From positions 14,831,408 through 14,895,407 of the forward strand of contig NC_064046.1 of the NCBI RefSeq assembly GCF_932526225.1: a stretch of DNA of 64,000 nucleotides, in the 5' to 3' direction. Made by a program: the position numbers and the translations under genes. The notes beneath the pieces are model-generated. The model saw only the letters and a program-made list of their open reading frames with translations. It made no database searches and was not told the origin of the DNA. Source of the DNA: Nematostella vectensis (Eukaryota; Cnidaria; Anthozoa; Actiniaria; Edwardsiidae). This document shows, piece by piece, positions 51,162 through 64,000 of this stretch; positions within the stretch are counted from its first letter, which is position 1, and every line of letters begins with the position of its first letter.

Positions 51162-53158
51162 GCTTGCTAGATTTATTGATTATATGTATTCAATTTGTTC
51201 CTAGGAAGTTAACAAGAAACACAAAGCAAAGAGTTTGAGGAAGTAAACAAGTATGTGAACTTTAATGTTCTATTTGAAGGTGTGCACTTTGTACAGGGAA
51301 GCATACATAGAATGCTTAACTGGTGGAGAGGGAAGAGGTAAAACTTTATTGAGCATAATTTCAACAATAGCAGTGGGAAGGTAGGGGCACTCTCTTCATA
51401 CAATATTGCAGTTGTTACCTATTATCAAATAAGTTTGTAAGATGTCTTTGTTTATTAAGCAAGGTCTATTTCTGAGACAAGCAAACTCAAGTAAGAGCTG
51501 TTGAAATAACAGGTGAGTGTTAAAAGAAAAACAATTGTCTGATTAGAAAACTACTGTAGATTCCTTTGCACCAAAATAAGAACAAACTTTATTTTGTTTG
51601 TTATTTATGAGGAACGAGATGAGCTCTACAAAGCCATAAAGAAATATGTATTGCTCATCTAAATTATACAAGTAAATAATAATATTAAAAAAGAGCTACT
51701 GTAAGTAATTAGAGTGGTTTTCATTAACCCGTGAAACAAAGTTTGATAGTTAAACGGTAATAGTTAGTAAAACACAAAAAAGTACAATAGAATCAGATCA
51801 CCACAAAGTGTAATACGCTAAAGCGTAGTTCACGGGTTATAGAAGGTTTTGACATTTCAACCTTACATCCACATGAAAGTAATGCCTAATATCGAGTGCA
51901 CTACAGTAAGTGTTTTGCAGTCAAGTTGTTTTCTGTTAGTAGGTAAAAAATTATTCTAAATAATAGTAATCATAGCTATGGTCACCACTTACACATATAG
52001 AACTTTTAATGAAAAGAAAGAAAAAATATATATATATATATATGCAGTCAATCAACAGAATTGCATGATAACCTTGAATATATTGAATAAAGGACTGCAA
52101 AAAAACATCTTTTGTACTAGTTGCTTGAACTGACCCTTGGCTATTTTTAGCTGAATTCCCCTCCCCCTCTAAAAAAGAAAATAATAATAATAATAATAGA
52201 ACAAAACTAAAAAGAAAACAAACACAACAGAGACCCCGACCAACAATTTTGATTTTTTTTACTTTTCTTTAAAAGGGGAGTGTCATGGTTAAAAGATTTG
52301 CAATAGCTCTAGAGCCCTGACACAATGAACTTCAGTGAAATTCTAATACTGACTTATGAGCTTTTGGAACATGTGGGAGACTTTAAACAAAACAAAAAAA
52401 AATGACCACAAACTGTCCATTAACATAGTTTTCAATATAATATTGCATATTATTTAATAAGGTATTGACAGCTTTTAAAAAGTTCAACTGTTTGTAAACA
52501 CTTAAAAGCCTACAATAAACACTGACTCCAGACATGCGCAGTACTATGCTGCTGCCCCTTTAAAGTAAAATACAGCTTTACTTAGTCAGCGTAGACAATA
52601 TTGCGGATTTTGTCAATATTCTAATATAAATATGTCAATATTCTCCCCCCTTACGTCTTTATTTCTATTTATTTTATGCTTTTCACATGATACTAAAACA
52701 GCGTCTTTTTTTTTCGCTAATTTGATGTCATGTACACAATAAAAGAGATGCGCCCGTGCGCATGGCGAGTCCCCAAGGGACCCAAGACGTCCAAATAGAC
52801 CTCTATTTTTTGTCATCCACAATCTAGGCGAGCTGTGCGTGGCGTAACCGTATTACAGGCCTGGGATCCTGGTTATTGTACTCCCCATTAATGCGCGGGT
52901 TGGGATAACCTTGCAAGAGTGTTGTACAGCATATTCGCTCGGAAATATCGGTGCTTGGGGCCTTCGGGTTCTTTACAGCCTTCCGTAAAAGCCTTGTGCT
53001 GCCATACCGATTGGGTAATCCGTATGTATGGTTTCCGTTTTGTTCTTCAGACCGGGTTCGATCCCAGGCCAATGGGCTTTTTTTTTTAGTTCGTTTTTTT
53101 TTCTTTGTGCTGGAGCCCCTTAATCCTGATAGGTTTTGCGCAAAAATAATAAAAAAAA
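51162..53158 (+). repeat. Satellite monomer 27, subfamily B, 1997 bp, 5' end trimmed
   Basis: The first 18 bp of the phase start were lost in the deletion shared with monomer 26. It has A-type 'agagctgttg' in an otherwise B segment. The right arm of the inverted repeat (51720-51844) is damaged ('gggttatagaagg'). B box 53055-53065. Confidence 0.93.
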
Positions 53159-55164
53159 GTGAGTTTGCAAAATAAGCTTGCTAGATTTATTGATTATATG
53201 TATTCAATTTGTTCCTAGGAAGTTAACAAAAAACACAAAGCAAAAAGTTTGAGGAAGTAAACAAGTATGTGAACTTTAATGTTCTATTTAAAGGGGCGCA
53301 TTTTGTACAGGGAAGCATACATAGAATGCTTAACTGGTGGAGAGGGGAGAGGTAACAGTTTATTGAGCATAATTTCAACAATAGCAGGGGGAAGAGAGGG
53401 GCACTCTCTTCATACAATATTGCAGTTGTTATCTATTATTAAATAAGTTTTTAACATGTCTTTGTTTATTAAGCAAGGTCTATTTCTGAGACAAGCAAAC
53501 TCAAGTAAGGCTGTTGAAATAACAGGTGAGTGTTAAAAGAAAAAGAATTATCTGATTAGAAAACTACTGTAGATTCCTTTGCAGCAAAATAAGAACAAAC
53601 TTCATTTCGTTTGTTATTTTTGAGGAACGAGATGAGCTCTACAAGGCCAAGAAGAAATATGTATTGCTCATCTAAATTATACAAGTAAATAATAATATTA
53701 AAAAAGAATTACTGTAAGTAATTAGAGTGGTTTTCATTAACCCGTGAAACAAAGTGTGATAGTTAAACGGTAATAGTTAGTAAAACACAAAAAAGAACAA
53801 TAGAATCAGATCACAACAAAGTGTAATACGCTAAAGCGTAGTTCACGGGTTAATGAAGTTTTTGACATTTCAACCTTACATCCTTATGAAAGTAATGCCT
53901 AATATCGAGTGCCCTACAGTAAGTGTTTTGCAGTGAAGTTGTTTTCTGTTAGTAGGTAAAAAATTATTCTAAATAATAGTAATTATAGCTATGGTCACCA
54001 CTTACACATATAGCACTTGTAATGAAAAGAAAGAAAAAATATATATATGCAGTCAAACAACAGAATTGCATGATAACCTTGAATATATTGAATAAAGGAC
54101 TGCAAAAAAACAGCTTTTGTACTAGTTGCTTGAACTGACCCTTGGCTATTTTTAGCTGAATTCCCCTCCCCCTCTAAAAAAGAAAATAATAATTATGATA
54201 GAACAAAACTAAAAAGAAAACAAACACAGCCGAGACCCCCACCAACAATTTTGATTTTTTTTTTTACTTTCCTTTAAAGGGGGAGTGTCATGGTTAAGAG
54301 ATTTGCAATAGCTCTAGAGCCCTGACACAATGAACTTCAGTGAAATTCTAATACTGACTTATGAGCTTTTGGTACATGTGGGAGACTTTAAACAAAACAA
54401 AAAAAATGACCACAAACTGTCCATTAACATAGTTTTCAATATAATATTGCATATTATTTAATAAGATATTGACAGCTTTTAAAAAGTTCAACTGTTTGTA
54501 GACACTTAAAAGCCTACAATAATCACTGACTCCAGACATGCGCAGTACTATGCTGCTGCCCCTTTAAAGTAAAATACAGCTTTACTTAGTCAGCGTAGAC
54601 AATATTGCGGATTTTGTCAATATTCTAATATGAAAATGTCAATATTCTCCCCCCTTACGTCTTTATTTCTATTTATTTTATGATTTTCACATGATACCAA
54701 AACAGCGTCTTTTTTCTTCGCTAATTTGATGTTATGTACACAATAAAAGAGATGCGCCCGTGCGCATGGCGGGTCCCCAAGGGACCCAAGACGCCCAAAT
54801 AGACCTCTATTTTTTGTCATCCACAATCTCGGCGAGCTGTGCGTGGCGTAACCGTATTACAGGCCTGTGATCCTGGTTATTGTCCTCCCCATTAATGCGC
54901 GGGTTGGGATAACCTTGCAAGAGTGTTGTACAGCATATTCGCTCGGAAATATCGGTGCTTGGGGCCTTCGGGTTCTTTACAGCCTTCCGTAAAAGCCTTG
55001 TGCTGCCATACCGATTGGGTAATCCGTATGTATGGTTTCCGTTTTCTTCTTCAGACCGGGTTCGATCCCAGGCCAATGAGCTTTTTTTTTAGTTCGTTTT
55101 TTTTTCTTTGTGCTGGACAACCCCTTAATCCTGATAGGTTTTGAGCAAAAATAATAAAAAAAAA
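53159..55164 (+). repeat. Satellite monomer 28, subfamily C, 2006 bp
   Basis: An isolated C copy among B copies. It matches monomer 15, including 'ctggacaacccc' and 'ttgagcaaaaataat' at the 3' end. Inverted repeat 53743-53867; B box 55059-55069. Confidence 0.95.
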
Positions 55165-57256
55165 GTGAGTTTGCAAAATAAGCTTGCTAGATTTATTGAT
55201 TATATGTATTCAATTTGTTCCTAGGAAGTTAACAAAAAACACAAAGCAAAAAGTTTGAGGAAGTAAACAAGTATGTGAACTTTAATGTTCTATTTAAAGG
55301 GGCGCATTTTGTACAGGGAAGCATACATAGAATGCTTAACTGGTGGAGAGGGGAGAGGTAACAGTTTATTGAGCATAATTTCAACAATAGCAGGGGGAAG
55401 AGAGGGGCACTCTCTTCATACAATATTGCAGTTGTTATCTATTATTAAATAAGTTTTTAACATGTCTTTGTTTATTAAGCAAGGTCTATTTCTACATCAT
55501 ACAAAATTGCAGTTGTTACCTATTATTGAATAAGTTTGTAACATTTCTTTGTTTATTAAGCAAGGTCTATTTCTGAGACAAGCAAACTCAAGTAAGGCTG
55601 TTGAAATAACAGGTGAGTGTTAAAAGAAAAACAATTATCTGATTAGAAAACTACTGTAGATTCCTTTGCACCAAAATAAGAACAAACTTCATTTTGTTTG
55701 TTATTTATGAGGAACGAGATGAGCCCTACAAAGCCATAAAGAAATATGTATTGCTCATCTAAATTATACAAGTAAATAATAATATTAAAAAAAGAACTAC
55801 TTTAAGTAATTAGAGTGGTTTTCATTAACCCGTGAAACAAAGTGTGATAGTTAAACGGTAATAGTTAGTAAAACACAAAAAAGTACAATAGAATCAGATC
55901 ACCACAAAGTGTAATACGCTAAAGCGTAGTTCACGGGTTAATGAAGGTTTTGACATTTCAACCTTACATCCACATGAAATTAATGCCTAATATCGAGTGC
56001 CCTACAGTAAGTGTTTTGCAGTCAAGTTGTTTTCTGTTAGTAGGTAAAAAATTATTCTAAATAATAGTAATCATAGCTATGGTCACCAGTTACACATATA
56101 GAACTTGTAATGAAAAGAAAGAAAAAAATATATATATATATATGCAGTCAATCAACAGAATTGCATGATAACCTTGAATATATTGAATAAAGGACTGCAA
56201 AAAAACATCTTTTGTACTAGTTGCTTGAATTGACCCTTGGCTATTTTTAGCTGAATTCCCCTCCCCCTCTAAAAAAGAAAATAATAATAATAATAGAACA
56301 AAACTAAAAAGAAAACAAACACAACAGAGACCCCCACCAACAATTTTGATTTTTTTTACTTTCCTTTAAAAGGGGAGTGTCATGGTTAAGAGATTTGCAA
56401 TAGCTCTAGAGCCCTGACACAATGAACTTCAGTGAAATTTTAATACTGACTTATGAGCTTTTGGTACATGTGGGAGACTTTAAACAAAATAAAAAAAAAT
56501 GACCACAAACTGTCAATTAACATAGTTTTCAATATAATATTGCATATTATTTAATAAGGTATTGACAGCTTTTAAAAAGTTCAACTGTTTGTTGACACTT
56601 AAAAGCCTACAATAATCACTGACTCCAGACATGCGCAGTACTATGCTGCTGCCCCTTTAAAGTAAAATACAGCTTTACTTAGTCAGCGTAGACAATATTG
56701 CGGATTTTGTCAATATTCTAATATGAAGATGTCAATATTCTCCCCCCTTACGTCTTTATTTCTATTTATTTTATGATTTTCACATGATACCAAAACAGCG
56801 TCTTTTTTCTTCGCTAATTTGATGTCATGTACACAATAAAAGAGATGCGCCCGTTCGCATGGCGATTCCCCAAGGGACCCAAGACGCCCAAATAGACCTC
56901 TATTTTTTGTCATCCACAATCTCGGCGAGCTGTGCGTGGCGTAACCGTATTACAGGCCTGGGATCCTGGTTATTGTCCTCCCCATTAATGCGCGGGTTGG
57001 GATAACCTTGCAAGAGTGTTGTACAGCATATTCGCTCGGAAATATCGGTGCTTGGGGCCTTCGGGTTCTTTACAGCCTTCCGTAAAAGCATTGTGCTGCC
57101 ATACCGATTGGGTAATCCGTATGTATGGTTTCCGTTTCGTTCTTCAGACCGGGTTCGATCCCAGGCCAATGAGCTTTTTTTTCAGTTCGTTTTGTTTTCT
57201 TTGTGCTGGACAACCCCTTAATCCTGATAGGTTTTGCGCAAAAATAATAAAAAAAA
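55165..57256 (+). repeat. Satellite monomer 29, subfamily B, 2092 bp, 81-bp duplication
   Basis: It has the same 81-bp duplication and joint ('tatttctacatcatac', 55417-55572) as monomer 16, so the two share descent. Inverted repeat 55821-55945; B box 57152-57162. Confidence 0.95.
55417..55572. repeat. 81-bp offset tandem duplication in monomer 29
   Basis: Same offset and the same novel joint as at 28577-28732; copies begin at 55417 and 55498. Confidence 0.92.
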
Positions 57257-59261
57257 GTGAGTTTGCAAAATAAGCTTGCTAGATTTATTGATTATATGTA
57301 TTCAATTTGTTCCTAGGAAGTTAACAAAAAACACAAAGCAAAGAGTTTGAGGAAGTAAACAAGTATGTGAACTTTAATGTTCTATTTGAAGGGGTGCATT
57401 TTGTACAGGGAAGCATACATAGAATGCTTAACTGGTGGAGAGGGAAGAGGTAAAAGTTTATTGAGCATAATTTCAACAATAGCAGGGGGAGGGGTGGGGC
57501 ACACTCTTCATACAAAATTGCTTTTGTTACCTATTATTAAATAAGTTTGTAACATGTCTTTGTTTATTAAGCAAGGTCTATTTCTGAGACAAGCAAACTC
57601 AAGTAAGGCTGTTGAAATAACAGGTGAGTGTTAAAAGAAAAACAATTATCTGATTAGAAAACTACTGTAGATTCCTTTGCACCAAAATAAGAACAAACTT
57701 CATTTTGTTTGTTATTTATGAGGAACGAGATGAGCTCTACAAAGCCATAAAGAAATATGTATTGCTCATCTAAATTATACAAGTAAATAATAATGTAAAA
57801 AAAGAACTACTGTAAGTAATTAGAGTGGTTTTCATTAACCCGTGAAACAAAGTGTGATAGTTAAACGGTAATAGTTAGTAAAACACAAAAAAGTACAATA
57901 GAATCAGATCATCATAAAGTGTAATACGCTAAAGCGTAGTTCACGGGTTAATGAAGGTTTTGACATTTCAACCTTACATCCACATGAAAGTAATGCCTAA
58001 TATCGAGTGCCCTACAGTAAGTGTTTTGCAGTCAAGTTGTTTTCTGTTAGTAGGTAAAAAATATTCTAAATAATAGTAATCATAGCTATGGTCACCACTT
58101 ACACATATAGAACTTGTAATGAAAAGAAAGAAAAAATATATATATATATGCAGTCAATCAACAGAATTGCATGATAACCTTGAATATATTGAATAAAGGA
58201 CTGCAAAAAAACATCTTTTGTACTAGTTGCTTGAATTGACCCTTGGCTATTTTTAGCTGAATTCCCCTCCCCCTCTAAAAAAGAAAATAATAATAATAAT
58301 AGAACAAAACTAAAAAGAAAACAAACACAACAGAGACCCCCACCAACAATTTTGATTTTTTTACTTTCCTTTAAAGGGGGAGTGTCATGTTTAAGAGATT
58401 TGCAATAGCTCTAGAGCCCTGACACAATGAACTTCAGTGAAATTCTAATACTGACTTATGAGCTTTTGGTACATGTGGGAGACTTTAAACAAAACAAAAA
58501 AAAAATGACCACAAACTGTCCATTAACATAGTTTTCATTATAATATTGCATATTATTTAATAAGGTATTGACAGCTTTTAAAAATTCAACTGTTTGTAGA
58601 CACTTAAAAGCCTACAATAAACACTGACTCCAGACATGTGCAGTACTATGCTGCTGCCCCTTTAAAGTAAAATACAGCTTTACTTAGTCAGCGTAGACAA
58701 AATTGCGGATTTTGTCAATATTCTAATATGAAGATGTCAATATTCTCCCCCCTTACGTCTTTATTTCTATTTATTTTATGATTTTCACATGATACCAAAA
58801 CAGCGTCTTTTTTCTTCGCTAATTTGATGTCATGTACACAATAAAAGAGATGCGCCCGTGCGCATGGCGAGTCCCCAAGGGACCCAAGACGCCCAAATAG
58901 ACCTCTATTTTTTGTCATCCACAATCTCGGCGAGCTGTGCGTGGCGTAACCGTATTACAGGCCTGGGATCCTGGTTATTGTCCTCCCCATTAATGCGCGG
59001 GTTGGGATAACCTTGCAAGAGTGTTGTACAGCATATTCGCTCGGAAATATCGGTGCTTGGGGCCTTCGGGTTCTTTACAGCCTTCCGTAAAAGCATTGTG
59101 CTGCCATACCGATTGGGTAATCCGTATGTATGGTTTCCGTTTCGTTCTTCAGACCGGGTTCGATCCCAGGCCAATGAGCTTTTTTTTCAGTTCGTTTTGT
59201 TTTCTTTGTGCTGGACAACCCCTTAATCCTGATAGGTTTTGCGCAAAAATAATAAAAAAAA
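57257..59261 (+). repeat. Satellite monomer 30, subfamily B, 2005 bp
   Basis: By eye almost identical to monomer 31 at exactly 2005 bp spacing, sharing 'aataatgtaaaaaaag', 'gatcatcataaag', 'ttttcattataata' and 'gacatgtgcag'. Inverted repeat 57831-57955; B box 59157-59167. Confidence 0.96.
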
Positions 59262-61266
59262 GTGAGTTTGCAAAATAAGCTTGCTAGATTTATTGATTAT
59301 ATGTATTCAATTTGTTCCTAGGAAGTTAACAAAAAACACAAAGCAAAGAGTTTGAGGAAGTAAACAAGTATGTGAACTTTAATGTTCTATTTGAAGGGGT
59401 GCATTTTGTACAGGGAAGCATACATAGAATGCTTAACTGGTGGAGAGGGAAGAGGTAAAAGTTTATTGAGCATAATTTCAACAATAGCAGGGGGAGGGGT
59501 GGGGCACACTCTTCATACAAAATTGCTTTTGTTACCTATTATTAAATAAGTTTGTAACATGTCTTTGTTTATTAAGCAAGGTCTATTTCTGAGACAAGCA
59601 AACTCAAGTAAGGCTGTTGAAATAACAGGTGAGTGTTAAAAGAAAAACAATTATCTGATTAGAAAACTACTGTAGATTCCTTTGCACCAAAATAAGAACA
59701 AACTTCATTTTGTTTGTTATTTATGAGGAACGAGATGAGCTCTACAAAGCCATAAAGAAATATGTATTGCTCATCTAAATTATACAAGTAAATAATAATG
59801 TAAAAAAAGAACTACTGTAAGTAATTAGAGTGGTTTTCATTAACCCGTGAAACAAAGTGTGATAGTTAAACGGTAATAGTTAGTAAAACACAAAAAAGTA
59901 CAATAGAATCAGATCATCATAAAGTGTAATACGCTAAAGCGTAGTTCACGGGTTAATGAAGGTTTTGACATTTCAACCTTACATCCACATGAAAGTAATG
60001 CCTAATATCGAGTGCCCTACAGTAAGTGTTTTGCAGTCAAGTTGTTTTCTGTTAGTAGGTAAAAAATATTCTAAATAATAGTAATCATAGCTATGGTCAC
60101 CACTTACACATATAGAACTTGTAATGAAAAGAAAGAAAAAATATATATATATATGCAGTCAATCAACAGAATTGCATGATAACCTTGAATATATTGAATA
60201 AAGGACTGCAAAAAAACATCTTTTGTACTAGTTGCTTGAATTGACCCTTGGCTATTTTTAGCTGAATTCCCCTCCCCCTCTAAAAAAGAAAATAATAATA
60301 ATAATAGAACAAAACTAAAAAGAAAACAAACACAACAGAGACCCCCACCAACAATTTTGATTTTTTTACTTTCCTTTAAAGGGGGAGTGTCATGTTTAAG
60401 AGATTTGCAATAGCTCTAGAGCCCTGACACAATGAACTTCAGTGAAATTCTAATACTGACTTATGAGCTTTTGGTACATGTGGGAGACTTTAAACAAAAC
60501 AAAAAAAAAATGACCACAAACTGTCCATTAACATAGTTTTCATTATAATATTGCATATTATTTAATAAGGTATTGACAGCTTTTAAAAATTCAACTGTTT
60601 GTAGACACTTAAAAGCCTACAATAAACACTGACTCCAGACATGTGCAGTACTATGCTGCTGCCCCTTTAAAGTAAAATACAGCTTTACTTAGTCAGCGTA
60701 GACAAAATTGCGGATTTTGTCAATATTCTAATATGAAGATGTCAATATTCTCCCCCCTTACGTCTTTATTTCTATTTATTTTATGATTTTCACATGATAC
60801 CAAAACAGCGTCTTTTTTCTTCGCTAATTTGATGTCATGTACACAATAAAAGAGATGCGCCCGTGCGCATGGCGAGTCCCCAAGGGACCCAAGACGCCCA
60901 AATAGACCTCTATTTTTTGTCATCCACAATCTCGGCGAGCTGTGCGTGGCGTAACCGTATTACAGGCCTGGGATCCTGGTTATTGTCCTCCCCATTAATG
61001 CGCGGGTTGGGATAACCTTGCAAGAGTGTTGTACAGCATATTCGCTCGGAAATATCGGTGCTTGGGGCCTTCGGGTTCTTTACAGCCTTCCGTAAAAGCC
61101 TTGTGCTGCCATACCGATTGGGTAATCCGTATGTATGGTTTCCGTTTTGTTCTCCAGACCGAGTTCGATCCCAGGCCAATGAGCTTTTTTTTCAGTTCGT
61201 TTTGTTTTCTTTGTGCTGGACAACCCCTTAATCCTGATAGGTTTTGCGCAAAAATAATAAAAAAAA
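59262..61266 (+). repeat. Satellite monomer 31, subfamily B, 2005 bp
   Basis: Differs from monomer 30 mainly in the last 200 bp ('aaagccttgtg', 'ttctccagaccgag'). Inverted repeat 59836-59960. B box 61162-61172 has its first G changed (agttcgatccc). Confidence 0.96.
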
Positions 61267-63279
61267 GTGAGTTTGCAAAATAAGCTTGCTAGATTTATTG
61301 ATTATATGTATTCAATTTGTTCCTAGGAAGTTAACAAAAAACACAAAGCAAAGAGTTTGAGGAAGTTAACAAGTATGTGAACTTTAATGTTCTATTTGAA
61401 GGGGTGCATTTTGTACAGGGAAGCATACATAGAATGCTTAACTGGTGGAGAGGGAAGAGGTAAAAGTTTATTGAGCATAATTTCAACAATAGCAGGGGGA
61501 GGGGTGGGGCACACTCTTCATACAAAATTGCAGTTGTTACCTATTATTAAATAAGTTTGTAACATGTCTTTGTTTATTAAGCAAGGTCTATTTCTGAGAC
61601 AAGCAAACTCAAGTAAGGCTGTTGAAATAACTGGTGAGTGTTAAAAGAAAAACAATTATCTGATTAGAAAACTACTGTAGATTCCTTTGCACCAAAATAA
61701 GAACAAACTTCATTTTGTTTGTTATTTATGAGGAACGAGATGAGCTCTACAAAGCCATAAAGAAATATGTATTGCTCATCTAAATTATACAAGTAAATAA
61801 TAATGTTAAAAAAGAACTACTGTAAGTAATTAGAGTGGTTTTCATTAACCCGTGAAACAAAGTGTGATAGTTAAACGGTAATAGTTAGTAAAACACAAAA
61901 AAGTACAATAGAATCAGATCATCATAAAGTGTAATACGCTAAAGCGTAGTTCACGGGTTAATGAAGGTTTTGACATTTCAACCTTACATCCACATGAAAG
62001 TAATGCCTAATATCGAGTGCCCTACAGTAAGTGTTTTGCAGTCAAGTTGTTTTCTGTTAGTAGGTAAAAAATATTCTAAATAATAGTAATCATAGCTATG
62101 GTCACCACTTACACATATAGAACTTGTAATGAAAAGAAAGAAAAAAAAAAATATATATATATATGCAGTCAATCAACAGAATTGCATGATAACCTTGAAT
62201 ATATTGAATAAAGGACTGCAAAAAAACATCTTTTGTACTAGTTGCTTGAATTGACCCTTGGCTATTTTTAGCTGAATTCCCCTCCCCCTCTAAAAAAGAA
62301 AATAATAATAATAATAGAACAAAACTAAAAAGAAAACAAACACAACAGAGACCCCCACCAACAATTTTGATTTTTTTTACTTTCCTTTAAAAGGGGAGTG
62401 TCATGGTTAAGAGATTTGCAATAGCTCTAGAGCCCTGACACAATGAACTTCAGTGAAATTCTAATACTGACTTATGAGCTTTTGGTACATGTGGGAGACT
62501 TTAAACAAAACAAAAAAAAGATGACCACAAACTGTCCATTAACATAGTTTTCAATATAATATTGCATATTATTTAATAAGGTATTGACAGCTTTTAAAAC
62601 GTTCAACTGTTTGTTGACACTTAAAAGCCTACAATAAACACTGACTCCAGACATGCGCAGTACTATGCTGCTGCCCCTTTAAAGTAAAATACAGCTTTAC
62701 TTAGTCAGCGTAGACAATATTGCGGATTTTGTCAATATTCTAATATAAATATGTCAATATGCTCCCCCCTTACGTCTTTATTTCTATTTATTTTATGCTT
62801 TTTACATGATACCAAAACAGCGTCTTTTTTATTCGCAAATTTGATGTCATGTACACAATAAAAGAGATGCGCCCGTGCGCATGGCGAGTCCCCAAGGGAC
62901 CCAAGACGCCCAAATAGACCTCTATTTTTTGTCATCCACAATCACGGCGAGCTGTGCGTGGCGTAACCGTATTACAGGCCTGGGATCCTGGTTATTGTCC
63001 TCCCCATTAATGCGCGGGTTGGGATAACCTTGCAAGAGTGTTGTACAGCATATTCGCTCGGAAATATCGGTGCTTGCGGCCTTCGGGGTCTTTACAGCCT
63101 TCCGTAAAAGCCTTGTGCTTCCATACCGATTGGGTAATCCGTATGTATGGTTTCCGTTTTGTTCTTCAGACCGGGTTCGATCCCAGGCCAATGGGCTTTT
63201 TTTTTTAGTTCGTTTTTTTTTTCTTTGTGCTGAACCCCCTTAATCCTGATAGGTTTTGCGCAAAAATAATAAAAAAAAA
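61267..63279 (+). repeat. Satellite monomer 32, subfamily B, 2013 bp
   Basis: The 5' half follows monomers 30-31 ('gatcatcataaag', 'gaggggtggggcac'). The 3' half follows monomers 22/26 ('ttaaaacgttc', 'aatcacggcg'), so it is a mosaic. Inverted repeat 61841-61965; B box 63174-63184. Confidence 0.95.
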
Positions 63280-64000
63280 GTGAGTTTGCAAAATAAGCTT
63301 GCTAGATTTATTGATTATATGTATTTAATTTGTTCCTAGGAAGTTAACAAAAAACACAAAGCAAAGAGTTTGAGGAAGTAAACAAGTATGTGAACTTTAA
63401 TGTTCTATTTGAAGGGGCGCATTTTGTACAGGGAAGCATACATAGAATGCTTAACTGGTGGAGAGGGAAGAGGTAAAAGTTTATTGAGCATAATTTCAAC
63501 AATAGCAGGGGAAAGAGAGGGGCACTCTATTCATACAATATTGCAGTTGTTACCTATTATTAAATAAGTTTGTAACATGTCTTTGTTTATTAAGCAAGGT
63601 CTATTTCTGAGACAAGCAAACTCAAGTAAGGCTGTTGAAATAACAGGTGAGTGTTAAAAAAAAAAACAATTATCTGATTAGAAAACTACTGTAGATTCCT
63701 TTGCAGCAAAATAAGAACAAACTTCATTTTGTTTGTTATTTATGAGGAACGAGATGAGCTCTACAAAGCCATAAAGAAATATGTATTGCTCATCTAAATT
63801 ATACAAGTAAATAATAATATTAAAAAAGAACTACTGTAAGTAATAAGAGTGGTTTTCATTAACCCGTGAAACAAAGTGTGATAGTTAAACGGTAATAGTT
63901 AGTAAAACACAAAAAAGTACAATAGAATCAGATCACCACAAAGTGTAATACGCTAAAGCGTAGTTCACGGGTTAATAAAGGTTTTGACATTTCAACCTTA
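63280..64000 (+). repeat. Monomer 33 (partial, cut by window end)
   Basis: First 721 bp of a monomer mixing B ('aaagccataaag') and C ('gcagcaaaataag') markers. Inverted repeat 63845-63969 with a changed right arm ('ttaataaagg'). Confidence 0.93.

Overview
The whole 64 kb window is one head-to-tail tandem array of an AT-rich satellite monomer of about 2,005 bp. Cut at a common phase point (the conserved start gtgagtttgcaaaa), it gives 32 consecutive monomers (92-63279) plus a partial monomer at each end, so the array runs past both edges. I see no host protein-coding gene, rRNA or ordinary tRNA gene. The organism is a eukaryote, almost certainly a metazoan: a tRNA-derived SINE and the 3' end of a LINE-type retrotransposon, each with its own target-site duplication, sit inside the array. 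The SINE body carries the 'ctccgggttctccgg' type of central motif that recurs in animal SINEs. A marine invertebrate, perhaps a cnidarian, is my guess, but that is recall and not proof.

Each monomer has the same internal order. (1) An AT-rich leader. (2) A segment whose diagnostic variants define at least three subfamilies, called A, B and C here. (3) A 125-bp inverted-repeat element: 16-bp perfect arms, with TTAA sites bounding CCCGTGAA...TTCACGGG, like a piggyBac-type MITE. (4) A segment with a (TA)n tract that varies from none to about 67 repeats. (5) A pyrimidine/purine-rich and (AAT)n segment. (6) A GC-rich, CpG-rich block of about 335 bp ending in a tRNA-like B box (ggttcgatccc) followed by a T-run, which looks like a Pol III-type relic.

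Layout: monomers 1-13 (92-24310) are mostly subfamily A with B copies interspersed (5, 6, 8). Monomers 15-22 (26315-43456) are mostly C, and one of them carries the SINE (30977-31316) and another the LINE fragment (41121-41770). Monomers 23-33 are mostly B, with one C copy (28). Several monomers are deletion derivatives (3, 4, 13, 24, 26/27, and the partial copy at 1-91). A two-monomer block (15-16) recurs about 26.8 kb away (28-29) with an identical internal duplication junction. Neighbouring copies 30/31, 19/20 and 5/6 look nearly identical. This is the pattern of unequal exchange and gene conversion. Removing the SINE or LINE plus one TSD copy brings the host monomers back to 2005 and 2006 bp, which supports both the unit length and the insertion boundaries.

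The short open frames on both strands recur only because the monomer recurs. Scattered stops, frameshifts and missing segments argue against coding function.
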